A stretch of 9,666 nt of DNA from Flavobacterium sp. UBA807 (GTDB lineage Bacteria; Bacteroidota; Bacteroidia; Flavobacteriales; Flavobacteriaceae): the NCBI GenBank assembly GCA_002296885.1, contig DBIH01000054.1:1-9666 (forward strand), written 5' to 3'. The notes beneath the pieces are model-generated. The model worked only from the letters and a program-made list of their open reading frames with translations. It had not been told where the DNA came from and searched no databases. Shown piece by piece: positions 1 through 6,660 of this stretch; the first letter of the stretch is position 1, and every line of letters begins with the position of its first letter. A program made the translations under genes and the position numbers.

Positions 1-280
1 CAGGATTACGCAAACCGCGTAAGATAAAATCGGCATCCAGTTTGCGGCATAGATCAATGGTCAGACCTTCATAAGTAATTACGGAAACTTTAGGTTCATC
101 CTTAAAAGCATCTTCAATAAACTTTTTTCTTTCCTCGAGCGAGAACATATACTTTTTATCGGCGTTGATGCCAATGGCTACAACCACTTCATCAAAAAGC
201 GAAATACCTCTTTTGATTATATCATAATGCCCAAGAGTAATTGGGTCAAACGAACCCGGAAAGACTGCTTTTCTTTTCAT
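1..280 (-). CDS. coaD: Phosphopantetheine adenylyltransferase, C-terminus cut by window edge
   Basis: Catalyses the fourth step of coenzyme A synthesis in the cytoplasm, joining 4'-phosphopantetheine and ATP to give dephospho-CoA. Ninety-three residues are visible, beginning MKRKAVFPGSFDPITLGHYD. The nucleotidyltransferase T-x-G-H motif is at residues 15-18 (TLGH), preceded by the GSFDP strand-loop; RGLR at 88-91 matches the conserved arginines of the family. CoaD proteins are usually about 150-160 residues, so roughly the last 60 lie outside the window. The start is the ATG at 278-280, which puts the conserved AVFPGSFDP strand right at the N-terminus as is normal for CoaD. It is the last visible gene of a leftward set ddl - unassigned gene - coaD, 67 bp after its neighbour. 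A weak promoter-like TAGCTTTA (one mismatch to TAnnTTTG) lies upstream at 301-308, so some independent transcription is possible. Confidence 0.96.
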   Translation of the reverse strand, partial: MKRKAVFPGSFDPITLGHYDIIKRGISLFDEVVVAIGINADKKYMFSLEERKKFIEDAFKDEPKVSVITYEGLTIDLCRKLDADFILRGLRNP

Positions 281-347
281 GATGTATTATTTTCCTTATG
301 TAAAGCTAAACTAATTTAATTAACTGACCAATTTTTGGGTTGGAGTT

Positions 348-974
348 TTATTCGCGTGTGATTGAAACGATGCTGTCTTTTTTGTATAATTCCTGAATCT
401 TTTTGCGTGTATAAATACCTTTTTTTGTAGTATAATAACGTTGATTAAGGATTCCAAAAACTGCTGTGTACTTGCTTACCGATGAATCATTATAAGTTAC
501 ATAAACGTTCTCTTTGTCTACCTTATCAATTCTCCAGGTAGTATAAACTGTAGAATATTTTTTTGGTTTGGATTCGATGTAAAAGACATCTCCTTTTTTG
601 GGTTCCTTGATATATTCGCCTTCGGTTACATCATGCCTTCCGGATTGCCAAAAAGCCCAGATAAAAAACAATACTATAATGATTGAACCTGAATACATCC
701 AAACCGGAGTTCGTATAGGGTGGCGGTCCTTGATTTGATTGAGTCTTTTTGCGGCAGCTTTTGGAATACTATCATTATAGTATTCCATGCCACAATCATC
801 ACAACAAACCGCAACTTTCTTCCTGAGCGGGAAAATAGGAATAAAATACAAATGGAAATACTTTTGACTAAAGGTGTATTCCATGTAGGTTTCATCTTCA
901 CCACAATATTCGCAATGAAGATTCGTCAGTTCACCTTCACGCAATGTTTTCGATTTTATGCCATAGGAAAACAT
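348..974 (-). CDS. Unassigned membrane protein with N-terminal zinc ribbon
   Basis: I cannot assign a function. The 208-residue product has three visible parts. Residues 1-70 carry two cysteine pairs, CEYC at 21-24 and CDDC at 58-61 (with an extra Cys57), separated by an aromatic stretch HLYFIPIFPL; this is the look of a zinc ribbon in which HxFFIPxFP-type sequence joins two CxxC knuckles. Residues 93-109 form one hydrophobic membrane segment, preceded by a basic stretch (75-88), so the ribbon is probably cytoplasmic. Residues 110-208 are a soluble, Lys/Tyr-rich domain probably facing the periplasm, ending in a helix-like KKIQELYKKDSIVSI segment. The gene starts 3 bp after the ddl stop, so it is almost surely co-transcribed with ddl, and it is followed by coaD. 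The zinc ribbon and topology are inferences from pattern; the reading frame itself is well supported by length and context. Confidence 0.85.
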   Translation of the reverse strand: MFSYGIKSKTLREGELTNLHCEYCGEDETYMEYTFSQKYFHLYFIPIFPLRKKVAVCCDDCGMEYYNDSIPKAAAKRLNQIKDRHPIRTPVWMYSGSIIIVLFFIWAFWQSGRHDVTEGEYIKEPKKGDVFYIESKPKKYSTVYTTWRIDKVDKENVYVTYNDSSVSKYTAVFGILNQRYYTTKKGIYTRKKIQELYKKDSIVSITRE

Positions 975-977
975 AGA

Positions 978-1964
978 TTATTTTTTCCAGATTGGCTTTC
1001 TTTGCAAAGCAAGTTTGATTTCATTATCCAGCAGGTCGCTAAACGGAATGTTTGCATAAGCGGCCTGTTGCGGAAAGATACTTTGTGGCGACAACCCGGG
1101 ATTGGTATTGATTTCAATAAAATGCGGAATGCCGTTCATGATGATAAAATCGGCGCGCGAAAAACCAATCATTCCAAGCGACTGATATACTTTTTTGGCA
1201 GTTTCTATAACTAAATCTTCCAATTCTTTTGAGATTCTCGCCGGCGTGATTTCTTCTGATTTCCCTAAATATTTAGCTTCATAATCAAAGAAATCATTTT
1301 GCGATAGGATTTCGGTAATTCCTAAAACTTTGGTTTCTCCATTATAATTTAGAACACCAACAGAAACTTCACTTCCATTTAAATAGGATTCAATCAGGAT
1401 GTCGTTGTCTTCCGCGAAAGCAAAATCAAGTGCTTTTGGCAAATCTTCCAAAGTGCTGACCATCGAAACACCCAAGCTGCTTCCGGATTGGTTTGGCTTG
1501 ACAAAAAAAGGCAGGCCTAATTCGGCTTTTATTTTGTTTCCATCAATGGCATCACCTTTGGTCAGATAAATCGATTTTGCTTTTGGGATATTGAATTTTG
1601 ACAAAACAGAAAGCGTATCCCGTTTGTTAAATGTTAGGCTCGATTGGTAGTAATTGCAGCCGGTATAAGGCAATTCAATAAGTTCCCAATACGCCTGAAG
1701 ATGTCCGTCTTCACCCGGGGTTCCGTGAACGGTATTCACAGCAACATCAAATTTTATAGTTTGGTTGTCTTTGGTAAAAGTGAAATCGGCTTTGTTGATT
1801 GGGTATTTAACAGAATCAATCAGGCAGTACCATTCGGCTGCAAGTATATGGATTTCAAAAGGTTGGTATTTTGATTTGTCAAGATGATTTAGGATTAATT
1901 GACCACTTCGTAATGATATTACAGACTCGTCCGAATATCCACCCATTACTACTGCTACGTTCAT
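978..1964 (-). CDS. ddl: D-alanine--D-alanine ligase
   Basis: ATP-grasp ligase that joins two D-alanines to make the dipeptide ending the peptidoglycan stem peptide, in the cytoplasm. At 328 residues it has the usual Ddl length. Landmarks in order: MGGYSDESVISLRSG at 7-21 (N-terminal domain, Glu13 in the place of the catalytic glutamate), NTVHGTPGEDG at 77-87, FVKPNQSGSSLGVS at 154-167 (ATP-grasp lysine and the serine loop), DYEAKY at 227-232, GFSRADF at 267-273 (Arg270) and the metal/ligand motif EINTNPG at 284-290. All key residues expected for an active enzyme are present. The start at 1964 fits the MNVAVVMGG strand that begins this family. It leads a leftward set with the zinc-ribbon gene and coaD, and is divergent from the PASTA protein gene. 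A good -7 box lies 21 nt before the start (1986-1993). Confidence 0.97.
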   Translation of the reverse strand: MNVAVVMGGYSDESVISLRSGQLILNHLDKSKYQPFEIHILAAEWYCLIDSVKYPINKADFTFTKDNQTIKFDVAVNTVHGTPGEDGHLQAYWELIELPYTGCNYYQSSLTFNKRDTLSVLSKFNIPKAKSIYLTKGDAIDGNKIKAELGLPFFVKPNQSGSSLGVSMVSTLEDLPKALDFAFAEDNDILIESYLNGSEVSVGVLNYNGETKVLGITEILSQNDFFDYEAKYLGKSEEITPARISKELEDLVIETAKKVYQSLGMIGFSRADFIIMNGIPHFIEINTNPGLSPQSIFPQQAAYANIPFSDLLDNEIKLALQRKPIWKK

Positions 1965-1985
1965 TTAGGTAAGTTTTAGTTGAAA

Positions 1986-1993
1986 CAAAATTA
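1986..1993 (-). promoter_or_regulatory. Candidate -7 promoter box for ddl
   Basis: On the minus strand this reads TAATTTTG, a full match to the Bacteroidota -7 consensus TAnnTTTG. It lies 21 nt before the ddl ATG, a typical leader length. I see no clear TTG-type -33 element at the right distance, so the call rests on the box and its position only. Confidence 0.45.
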
Positions 1994-2050
1994 TCAATTT
2001 TTTTCACATATTGATAGTCGTATATCGTTTATTGAATAATAAGATTTTTA

Positions 2051-2159
2051 GGAGCGGAACCCATGTTTCATAAAGAGGTGCTGTCCCGCTGTCTGTTTTA
2101 TCTTTTTCCTTTGACAAGGAAAAAGGATGCCACGCCCATCGGGGCTATCGGGGCGCAAT
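2051..2159 (+). repeat. Intergenic hairpin repeat element, copy A
   Basis: Part of the ddl/PASTA intergenic gap. It begins AGGAGC (the first A is 2050), continues through TCCCGCTGTC (2084-2093), then a perfect 10-bp stem CTTTTTCCTT (2102-2111) / AAGGAAAAAG (2116-2125) with loop TGAC, then GGAT and ATCGGGGCTA (2138-2147). ATCGGGGC is repeated at 2147-2154. The same ordered landmarks recur at 6661-6769 (copy B): AGGAGC, a CCGCT box, ATC before the stem, an extra G plus AT after it, and a GGGCTA end. The stem arms differ between copies but pair perfectly in each. Similar elements are, to my recollection, common between genes in Flavobacterium. A short open frame through it (2063-2251) is not credible as a gene. 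The element is richer in G+C than its surroundings. Confidence 0.7.
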
Positions 2160-2176
2160 GTTTTTTTAATTTCCCA

Positions 2177-2202
2177 ACAACCGACAACCGACAACCGGCA
2201 AC
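2177..2202 (+). repeat. Three tandem 7-bp repeats (ACAACCG) before the PASTA promoter
   Basis: ACAACCG occurs three times head to tail at 2177-2183, 2184-2190 and 2191-2197, followed by a partial unit GCAAC. The array ends 8 bp before the -7 box of the PASTA gene, so it occupies the place where a -33 element would be. The repeat is directly visible; any regulatory role is inference. Confidence 0.8.
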
Positions 2203-2210
2203 TTTTTTTA

Positions 2211-2218
2211 TATCTTTG
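2211..2218 (+). promoter_or_regulatory. Candidate -7 promoter box for the PASTA-rluD operon
   Basis: TATCTTTG is a full match to the Bacteroidota TAnnTTTG box and lies 19 nt before the ATG at 2238. No TTG-type -33 element is visible upstream; that space is filled by the ACAACCG repeats. There is no Shine-Dalgarno site before the start, only an A/T-rich stretch, as is usual in this phylum. Confidence 0.5.
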
Positions 2219-2237
2219 TCCAAATTAAAATTTCTTT

Positions 2238-2858
2238 ATGAGCTTACGTAAGTATTTAACAAGTGGAGTTTTCTTTGGTCAGGTTCTTGCCGCCATGGCA
2301 ATTGTTGCTGCTATCGCCTATCTATTTTTCCATTGGATTACTTATACGACGCATCACGGGCAGGAAATTACGGTTCCTAATTTGGCAAAGCTATCTGCTG
2401 AACAGGCAGAAGAAAAGCTTTCTGCACTCGATTTGGATTATATAATCTTAGATACAGTTGATTTCAGACCGGATTATCCAAAGCTTACCGTTGTTGAGCA
2501 GGAGCCAAAAGCAGGTGCGAAAGTGAAAGAGGGAAGAAAGATTTATCTTAAAATCAATGCCGCAAAATATACTATGGTTTCGTTACCGGATTTAATTGAG
2601 AAAACCTACCGTCAGGCGGTGCCAACACTTGAAGCTGTTGGTTTGCAGGAAGGAACGATTACCTATAAACCGTATCTCGGAAAAGACATGGTTCTTGAAA
2701 TGCGAATGGATGGAAAAAAACTTAAAGCCGGAGATAAAGTCCTGAAATCTTCGAAGATTGATTTGGTTCTTGGTGATGGTAAAGTTACTTTTGATGAAAC
2801 TACAATAGATACTACAGCAGTAGATACTACACAAATGCCAGCTTTAGATGGACAATAA
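2238..2858 (+). CDS. Membrane-anchored protein with two PASTA domains
   Basis: A 206-residue single-pass membrane protein. Residues 1-10 are short and basic (RK), 11-36 form the membrane segment, and the rest should be periplasmic. PASTA domain 1 spans about 41-108 (VPNLAKLSAEQAEEKL, then VVEQEPKAGAKVKEG, the usual 'Q.P.AG..V..G' ending) and PASTA domain 2 about 112-180 (LPDLIEKTYRQAVPTL to KLKAGDKVLKSSKIDLVLG). A Thr/Asp-rich tail follows at 187-199. PASTA domains are known for binding peptidoglycan or beta-lactams in Ser/Thr kinases and penicillin-binding proteins, but no kinase or transpeptidase domain is attached here. The gene is divergent from ddl, which makes the D-Ala-D-Ala end of the stem peptide, suggesting an envelope role. 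It overlaps rluD by 11 bp, so the two are co-transcribed. The exact role is unknown. Confidence 0.92.
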   Translation: MSLRKYLTSGVFFGQVLAAMAIVAAIAYLFFHWITYTTHHGQEITVPNLAKLSAEQAEEKLSALDLDYIILDTVDFRPDYPKLTVVEQEPKAGAKVKEGRKIYLKINAAKYTMVSLPDLIEKTYRQAVPTLEAVGLQEGTITYKPYLGKDMVLEMRMDGKKLKAGDKVLKSSKIDLVLGDGKVTFDETTIDTTAVDTTQMPALDGQ

Positions 2859-3894
2859 TCCCGATAATACTCCCGAATTAGAAGAGGAGGAATTATTTGA
2901 ACACCACCGATTTGTTGCCGATAAAGGACAGTCGTTGCTGCGTGTTGATAAATTCCTGATGCAACTGATTGCAAATGCTACACGGAATAAAATCCAGAAA
3001 GCTGCTGAAGACGGTAATATCTGGGTGAATGATATTCCGGTAAAATCAAATTACAGGGTAAAACCTTTTGATGTGGTTCGTGTGATGCTGTCGCATCCGC
3101 CATTTGAAAATTTAATCCTTCCCGAGAATATTCCGTTGGATATTGTTTATGAGGACGATGCCTTGCTGGTTATTAATAAACCACCCGGACTGGTGGTTCA
3201 TCCCGGACACGGAAATTATACCGGAACCTTAGTCAATGCGTTGGCGTTTCATTTTGAAAACCTGCCAAAGAATTCGAGTGACCGCCCAGGATTAGTGCAT
3301 CGCATTGATAAAGATACTTCCGGGCTTTTGGTTGTTGCCAAAACCGAGCAGGCGATGACGCATTTGGCAAAACAGTTTGAAGACAAAACAACCGAACGCG
3401 AGTATATTGCATTAGTTTGGGGAAATATGAAAGAAGACGAAGGTACTATTGAAGGGAACATCGCCCGTCATGTGAAAGACCGAATGCAGATGGCTGTTTT
3501 TACGGATGGAGAAACAGGAAAACCAGCAATTACCCACTATAAGGTTTTGGAACGTTTAGGTTATGTGACTTTGGTTTCCTGCAAACTTGAAACCGGAAGA
3601 ACCCATCAGATTCGGGTGCACATGAAATATATAGGGCACACCTTATTTAATGATGAACGGTATGGCGGGCATCTGATTTTGAAAGGAACGACTTTTACCA
3701 AATACAAACAGTTTATTGATAATTGTTTTAAGACATTGCCAAGACAGGCACTGCATGCAAAAACACTTGGATTTGTTCATCCGACGACAAATGAATTTAT
3801 GCGTTTTGATACTGAGTTACCTCAGGACATGAAAGACTGTATCGAGAAATGGCGTAATTATTCCAAGTCAGGTATGACTGAAGATGAAGATTAA
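2848..3894 (+). CDS. rluD: RluD-type 23S rRNA pseudouridine synthase
   Basis: RluA/RluD family enzyme that isomerises uridine to pseudouridine in large-subunit rRNA. The 348-residue product has an acidic N-terminal tail (8-17, EEEE-rich), an S4 RNA-binding domain at about 30-80 (LLRVDKFLMQLIANATRNKI ... VNDIPVKSNYRVKPFDVV), and the catalytic domain from about 95. The catalytic motif HRIDKDTSG is at 151-159, with Asp154 as the nucleophile. LETGRTHQIRVHM later in the domain is the second signature. A stretch rich in Lys/Thr/Phe between the GGH and RQALHA segments looks like the insertion often seen in Bacteroidota members. It starts inside the PASTA gene (11-bp overlap, different frame), a translational-coupling arrangement. 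The stop codon lies within the terminator stem. The exact target uridines (E. coli RluD: 1911, 1915, 1917) are inferred from the family; a close RluC/RluA-like specificity cannot be excluded. Confidence 0.93.
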   Translation: MDNNPDNTPELEEEELFEHHRFVADKGQSLLRVDKFLMQLIANATRNKIQKAAEDGNIWVNDIPVKSNYRVKPFDVVRVMLSHPPFENLILPENIPLDIVYEDDALLVINKPPGLVVHPGHGNYTGTLVNALAFHFENLPKNSSDRPGLVHRIDKDTSGLLVVAKTEQAMTHLAKQFEDKTTEREYIALVWGNMKEDEGTIEGNIARHVKDRMQMAVFTDGETGKPAITHYKVLERLGYVTLVSCKLETGRTHQIRVHMKYIGHTLFNDERYGGHLILKGTTFTKYKQFIDNCFKTLPRQALHAKTLGFVHPTTNEFMRFDTELPQDMKDCIEKWRNYSKSGMTEDED

Positions 3895-3929
3895 TAAAAA
3901 TCCCCGAATTTATTCGGGGATTTTTATTA
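3892..3929. terminator. Bidirectional intrinsic terminator between rluD and lgt
   Basis: A 17-bp perfect inverted repeat: left arm 3892-3908, loop TTTA at 3909-3912, right arm 3913-3929. The core is TCCCCGAA/TTCGGGGA, flanked by five A on the left and five T on the right, so a GC stem followed by a U-tract forms in transcripts from either side. It sits between convergent genes and its left arm starts on the rluD stop codon (TAA, 3892-3894); the lgt stop follows 3 bp beyond the right arm. Confidence 0.93.
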
Positions 3930-3932
3930 TGA

Positions 3933-4856
3933 TTAAATTTCTTCAACTGGCTTTTCTGCAACGAAGAGATAATAAATTCCAATTAATATAAACGGAATGC
4001 TCAGCCATTGCCCGGTTGAAAGTAAACCGAAAGTTTTTTCGATTCCGCCCTGGCTTTGTTTTACATATTCGACTACAAAACGAACAGACCAAAGTAGTAT
4101 TAAAAAGTAACCAAATAACAATCCTTGCTTTTCAGCAGTTTTAGTTTTCCAATAGAGGAAGAATAAAATCAAAAACACAAAAACATAAGCAAACGCTTCG
4201 TACAATTGCGCCGGGTGCCTGTAAGGTATTTGGTTTAAGATGTCAGCATATTTTGGATCATTCTGAATTAGATTATAAGCATCTTTTACATTTGTTGTAT
4301 GTGTAATCTGTTTTAAATCATGGGTTCTCCAAAATTCATCTTCGCGTACAAATTTAACGGCGTAAAAATGATCACCAGAAGTTATGTGTCCATAGATTTC
4401 AGAGTTGAAGAAATTCCCAATCCTCACAAAAACAGCTCCGCTTGCAACAGGAATTACCACTCGGTCCAACACCCAAAGCATAGGTTTTTGTATCACTTTC
4501 TTGCTGTAGTAATACATCGTGATAATTATGGCAACAGCCGCACCATGACTGGCCAAACCCTGAAAACCTGTGAATTCAAACTTTGGCTCAAATCGGAAAG
4601 GAAGCAATATTTCCTCCAGGTGATTTCGGTAATATTCCCAATCGTAAAAGAAAACATGTCCTAATCGTGCGCCTAATAGAGTAGCTATGACAGTCCAGAT
4701 AAATAAAGTATCCAGTTTTTCAATAGGTTCCTTTTCTCTTTCGAAAATACGTTTCATGATGTACCATCCCAATCCAAATGCAATGACAAACATTAGGCTG
4801 TAAAATCGAATAGTAAAAAAACCAATACTAATTCCTTCTGATGGATTCCAAATCAT
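3933..4856 (-). CDS. lgt: Prolipoprotein diacylglyceryl transferase
   Basis: Inner-membrane enzyme that moves a diacylglyceryl group from phosphatidylglycerol to the lipobox cysteine of prolipoproteins, the first step of lipoprotein maturation. The 307-residue product has several hydrophobic spans (about 11-33, 50-70, 104-117, 128-143, 220-236, 244-262, 285-299). Key motifs: RFYSLMF at 17-23 (the conserved Tyr), GLASHG at 100-105 (His104, the essential histidine), the Lgt signature RIGNFFNSEIYG at 145-156, RHPAQLYEA at 213-221, and VRFVVEY at 258-264 (conserved Arg259). A loop at about 157-212 is longer and more polar than in E. coli Lgt, as seen in Bacteroidota. It is 67 bp downstream of yidD on the same strand with no clear promoter of its own in the gap, so it is probably read with cysS-yidD. 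It ends at the shared terminator. Confidence 0.96.
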   Translation of the reverse strand: MIWNPSEGISIGFFTIRFYSLMFVIAFGLGWYIMKRIFEREKEPIEKLDTLFIWTVIATLLGARLGHVFFYDWEYYRNHLEEILLPFRFEPKFEFTGFQGLASHGAAVAIIITMYYYSKKVIQKPMLWVLDRVVIPVASGAVFVRIGNFFNSEIYGHITSGDHFYAVKFVREDEFWRTHDLKQITHTTNVKDAYNLIQNDPKYADILNQIPYRHPAQLYEAFAYVFVFLILFFLYWKTKTAEKQGLLFGYFLILLWSVRFVVEYVKQSQGGIEKTFGLLSTGQWLSIPFILIGIYYLFVAEKPVEEI

Positions 4857-4923
4857 GAGCGATTGTTTTGTTGGTTGTAAAAATAATAATTAGTTCGGAA
4901 TGGTAAAGTAAATTAAGGAAACT

Positions 4924-5166
4924 TTAATGTTGGCACTTTTTTTCAGGAACAGGATCATATCCGTTTTTGCCCCACGGATGACACCGGGCAATGCGATGCA
5001 CTCCGAGATAAAATCCCTTAATCGGACCATGTATTTTCAGTGCTTCTATAAAATAGCTCGAGCAGGTTGGCTGAAACCGGCAACTGCTTGGCATTAGAGG
5101 AGAAATTACAATTTTGTAAAAATAAATGAGCACTAATAAAGGTGCAATTATGATTTTCTTCAACAT
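4924..5166 (-). CDS. yidD: Membrane protein insertion efficiency factor YidD
   Basis: A small (80-residue) protein of the YidD family, a membrane-associated factor that assists the YidC insertase. The family core is complete: a hydrophobic, amphipathic N-terminus ([18 protein letters not shown]), then [19 protein letters not shown] with three conserved cysteines (Cys29, Cys35 and the residues around them), [11 protein letters not shown], and the C-terminal [17 protein letters not shown]. In many bacteria yidD lies between rnpA and yidC; here it lies 9 bp after cysS and before lgt, so it has left that ancestral locus. The short gap to cysS implies co-transcription. The gene is ordinary in length for the family. 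Confidence 0.95.
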   Translation of the reverse strand: MLKKIIIAPLLVLIYFYKIVISPLMPSSCRFQPTCSSYFIEALKIHGPIKGFYLGVHRIARCHPWGKNGYDPVPEKKCQH

Positions 5167-5175
5167 TGTTTTTAA

Positions 5176-6654
5176 TTAAATGCTAAATGTAGTTCCGTCT
5201 TTTCCGTCCTTAAGCTGTATTCCGAGTGCTGATAACTGGTCACGGATTTGGTCCGACAACGCAAAGTTTTTGTTTGCTCTTGCTTCATCGCGCATACCAA
5301 TGAGCATTTCAACAACACCGCCTAATTTTTCCGAGTTGTCCGCAGCAGACTTTTCGTCCTTAATTCCTAACACATCAAACGTAAATATATTAAGTGTGTC
5401 TGAAAGTGTTTTTAAATCTTCTGCATTCAGAGTTTCCTTGCCATCGTTTACCAAATTCACAAAACGGATTCCTTCAAACAAATTTGCAATGAGAATAGGC
5501 GTATTGAAATCGTCATTCATCGCATCATAGCAATTCTGTTTCCAGGCTGCTATATCAAGCGATGAATTTGCACTTGGCTTTAAATCTTTAAGAACATCCA
5601 ATCCGTCCATCAATCGGTTGAAACCTTTTTCGGCTGCTAAGATTCCGTCGTCGGTAAAATCGAGAATGCTTCTGTAGTGCGCCTGCATCATAAAGAAGCG
5701 CGCTACATTAGGAGAAAATGCCTTGCTTAAAAAAGGACTTCCGCCAGTATATATTTCGGCAGGAAGTAAATTGTTTCCTGTCGACTTCGACATCTTCTTG
5801 CCGTTAAGATTCAACATGTTGGCGTGCATCCAATAATTCACCGGGCTTTTGCCTGTGCACGCTTCATTTTGCGCAATTTCACATTCGTGGTGTGGGAATT
5901 TCAAATCCATTCCACCCCCATGAATATCAAAAGTTTCACCAAGATATTTAGTACTCATCGCTGTACATTCTAAGTGCCAACCAGGGAAACCAACGCCCCA
6001 TGGCGAAGGCCAACGCATGATATGCTCAGGCTCGGCTTTTTTCCAAAGCGCAAAATCCTGTGAATTCTTTTTGTCAGTCTGTCCTTCGGTATCACGGGTA
6101 TTGGCAATCATTTCCTCAATGTTGCGCCCGCTTAATTTTCCATAATGGTTCTTTTCGTTAAATTTCACGACGTCAAAATACACCGAGCCATTGCTTTCGT
6201 AAGCAAACCCTTTTTCAATAATCTGACTGACGATTTCAATCTGTTCAATGATATGGCCTGTTGCTGTTGGTTCAATGCTTGGCGGCAGGAAGTTAAACTT
6301 ATTCAATACGTCATGAAAATCCACCGTATAACGCTGCACAATTTCCATTGGCTCCAATTGCTCCACACGTGCTTTTTTGGCAATCTTGTCTTCACCGTCA
6401 TCCACATCATCCACAATATGCCCAACATCGGTAATGTTTCTAACATAACGCACCTTATACTCCAAATGCAAAAGGTATCTGAAAATCATGTCAAACGACA
6501 TAAACGTACGCACATTTCCCAAATGTACATTGCTATACACCGTTGGTCCACACACATACATGCCAACATTACCGGCATGAACAGGCTTGAAAAGTTCTTT
6601 TTCTCCCGAAAGGGAATTGTATATTTTTAGCTGATTATTTTTGTAAAGTTGCAT
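5176..6654 (-). CDS. cysS: Cysteinyl-tRNA synthetase
   Basis: Class I aminoacyl-tRNA synthetase charging tRNA-Cys in the cytoplasm. The product is 492 residues, normal for bacterial CysRS. The catalytic HIGH-type motif is HLGN at 44-47 within [17 protein letters not shown]; the KMSKS loop is at 287-291. Zinc ligands line up as Cys35, Cys230 ([10 protein letters not shown]), His255 and Glu259 (FPHHECE), equivalent to E. coli Cys28, Cys209, His234 and Glu238. The C-terminus ends in the family's [13 protein letters not shown] segment. The start at 6654 gives [20 protein letters not shown], a typical N-terminus. It lies 115 bp after folE on the same strand; that gap is filled by repeat copy B. 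No TAnnTTTG box is visible in the gap, so either it is read through from folE or its promoter is of another form. yidD follows after 9 bp. Confidence 0.98.
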   Translation of the reverse strand: MQLYKNNQLKIYNSLSGEKELFKPVHAGNVGMYVCGPTVYSNVHLGNVRTFMSFDMIFRYLLHLEYKVRYVRNITDVGHIVDDVDDGEDKIAKKARVEQLEPMEIVQRYTVDFHDVLNKFNFLPPSIEPTATGHIIEQIEIVSQIIEKGFAYESNGSVYFDVVKFNEKNHYGKLSGRNIEEMIANTRDTEGQTDKKNSQDFALWKKAEPEHIMRWPSPWGVGFPGWHLECTAMSTKYLGETFDIHGGGMDLKFPHHECEIAQNEACTGKSPVNYWMHANMLNLNGKKMSKSTGNNLLPAEIYTGGSPFLSKAFSPNVARFFMMQAHYRSILDFTDDGILAAEKGFNRLMDGLDVLKDLKPSANSSLDIAAWKQNCYDAMNDDFNTPILIANLFEGIRFVNLVNDGKETLNAEDLKTLSDTLNIFTFDVLGIKDEKSAADNSEKLGGVVEMLIGMRDEARANKNFALSDQIRDQLSALGIQLKDGKDGTTFSI

Positions 6655-6660
6655 TTTGTC

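Noticed and set aside
720..1214. 164-codon plus-strand open frame
   Set aside because: It lies antisense to the zinc-ribbon gene and ddl, both of which are better supported; its protein shows no domain pattern.
2063..2251. 62-codon open frame on the plus strand in the ddl/PASTA gap
   Set aside because: It runs through repeat copy A, the ACAACCG array and into the PASTA start in another frame; the composition is that of the repeats and no family is recognisable.
2663..2974. 103-codon minus-strand open frame over the PASTA/rluD overlap
   Set aside because: Antisense to two clear genes, with no start context or recognisable family.
4320..4664. 114-codon plus-strand open frame antisense to lgt
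   Set aside because: It is the shadow of a gene with a complete set of Lgt motifs.
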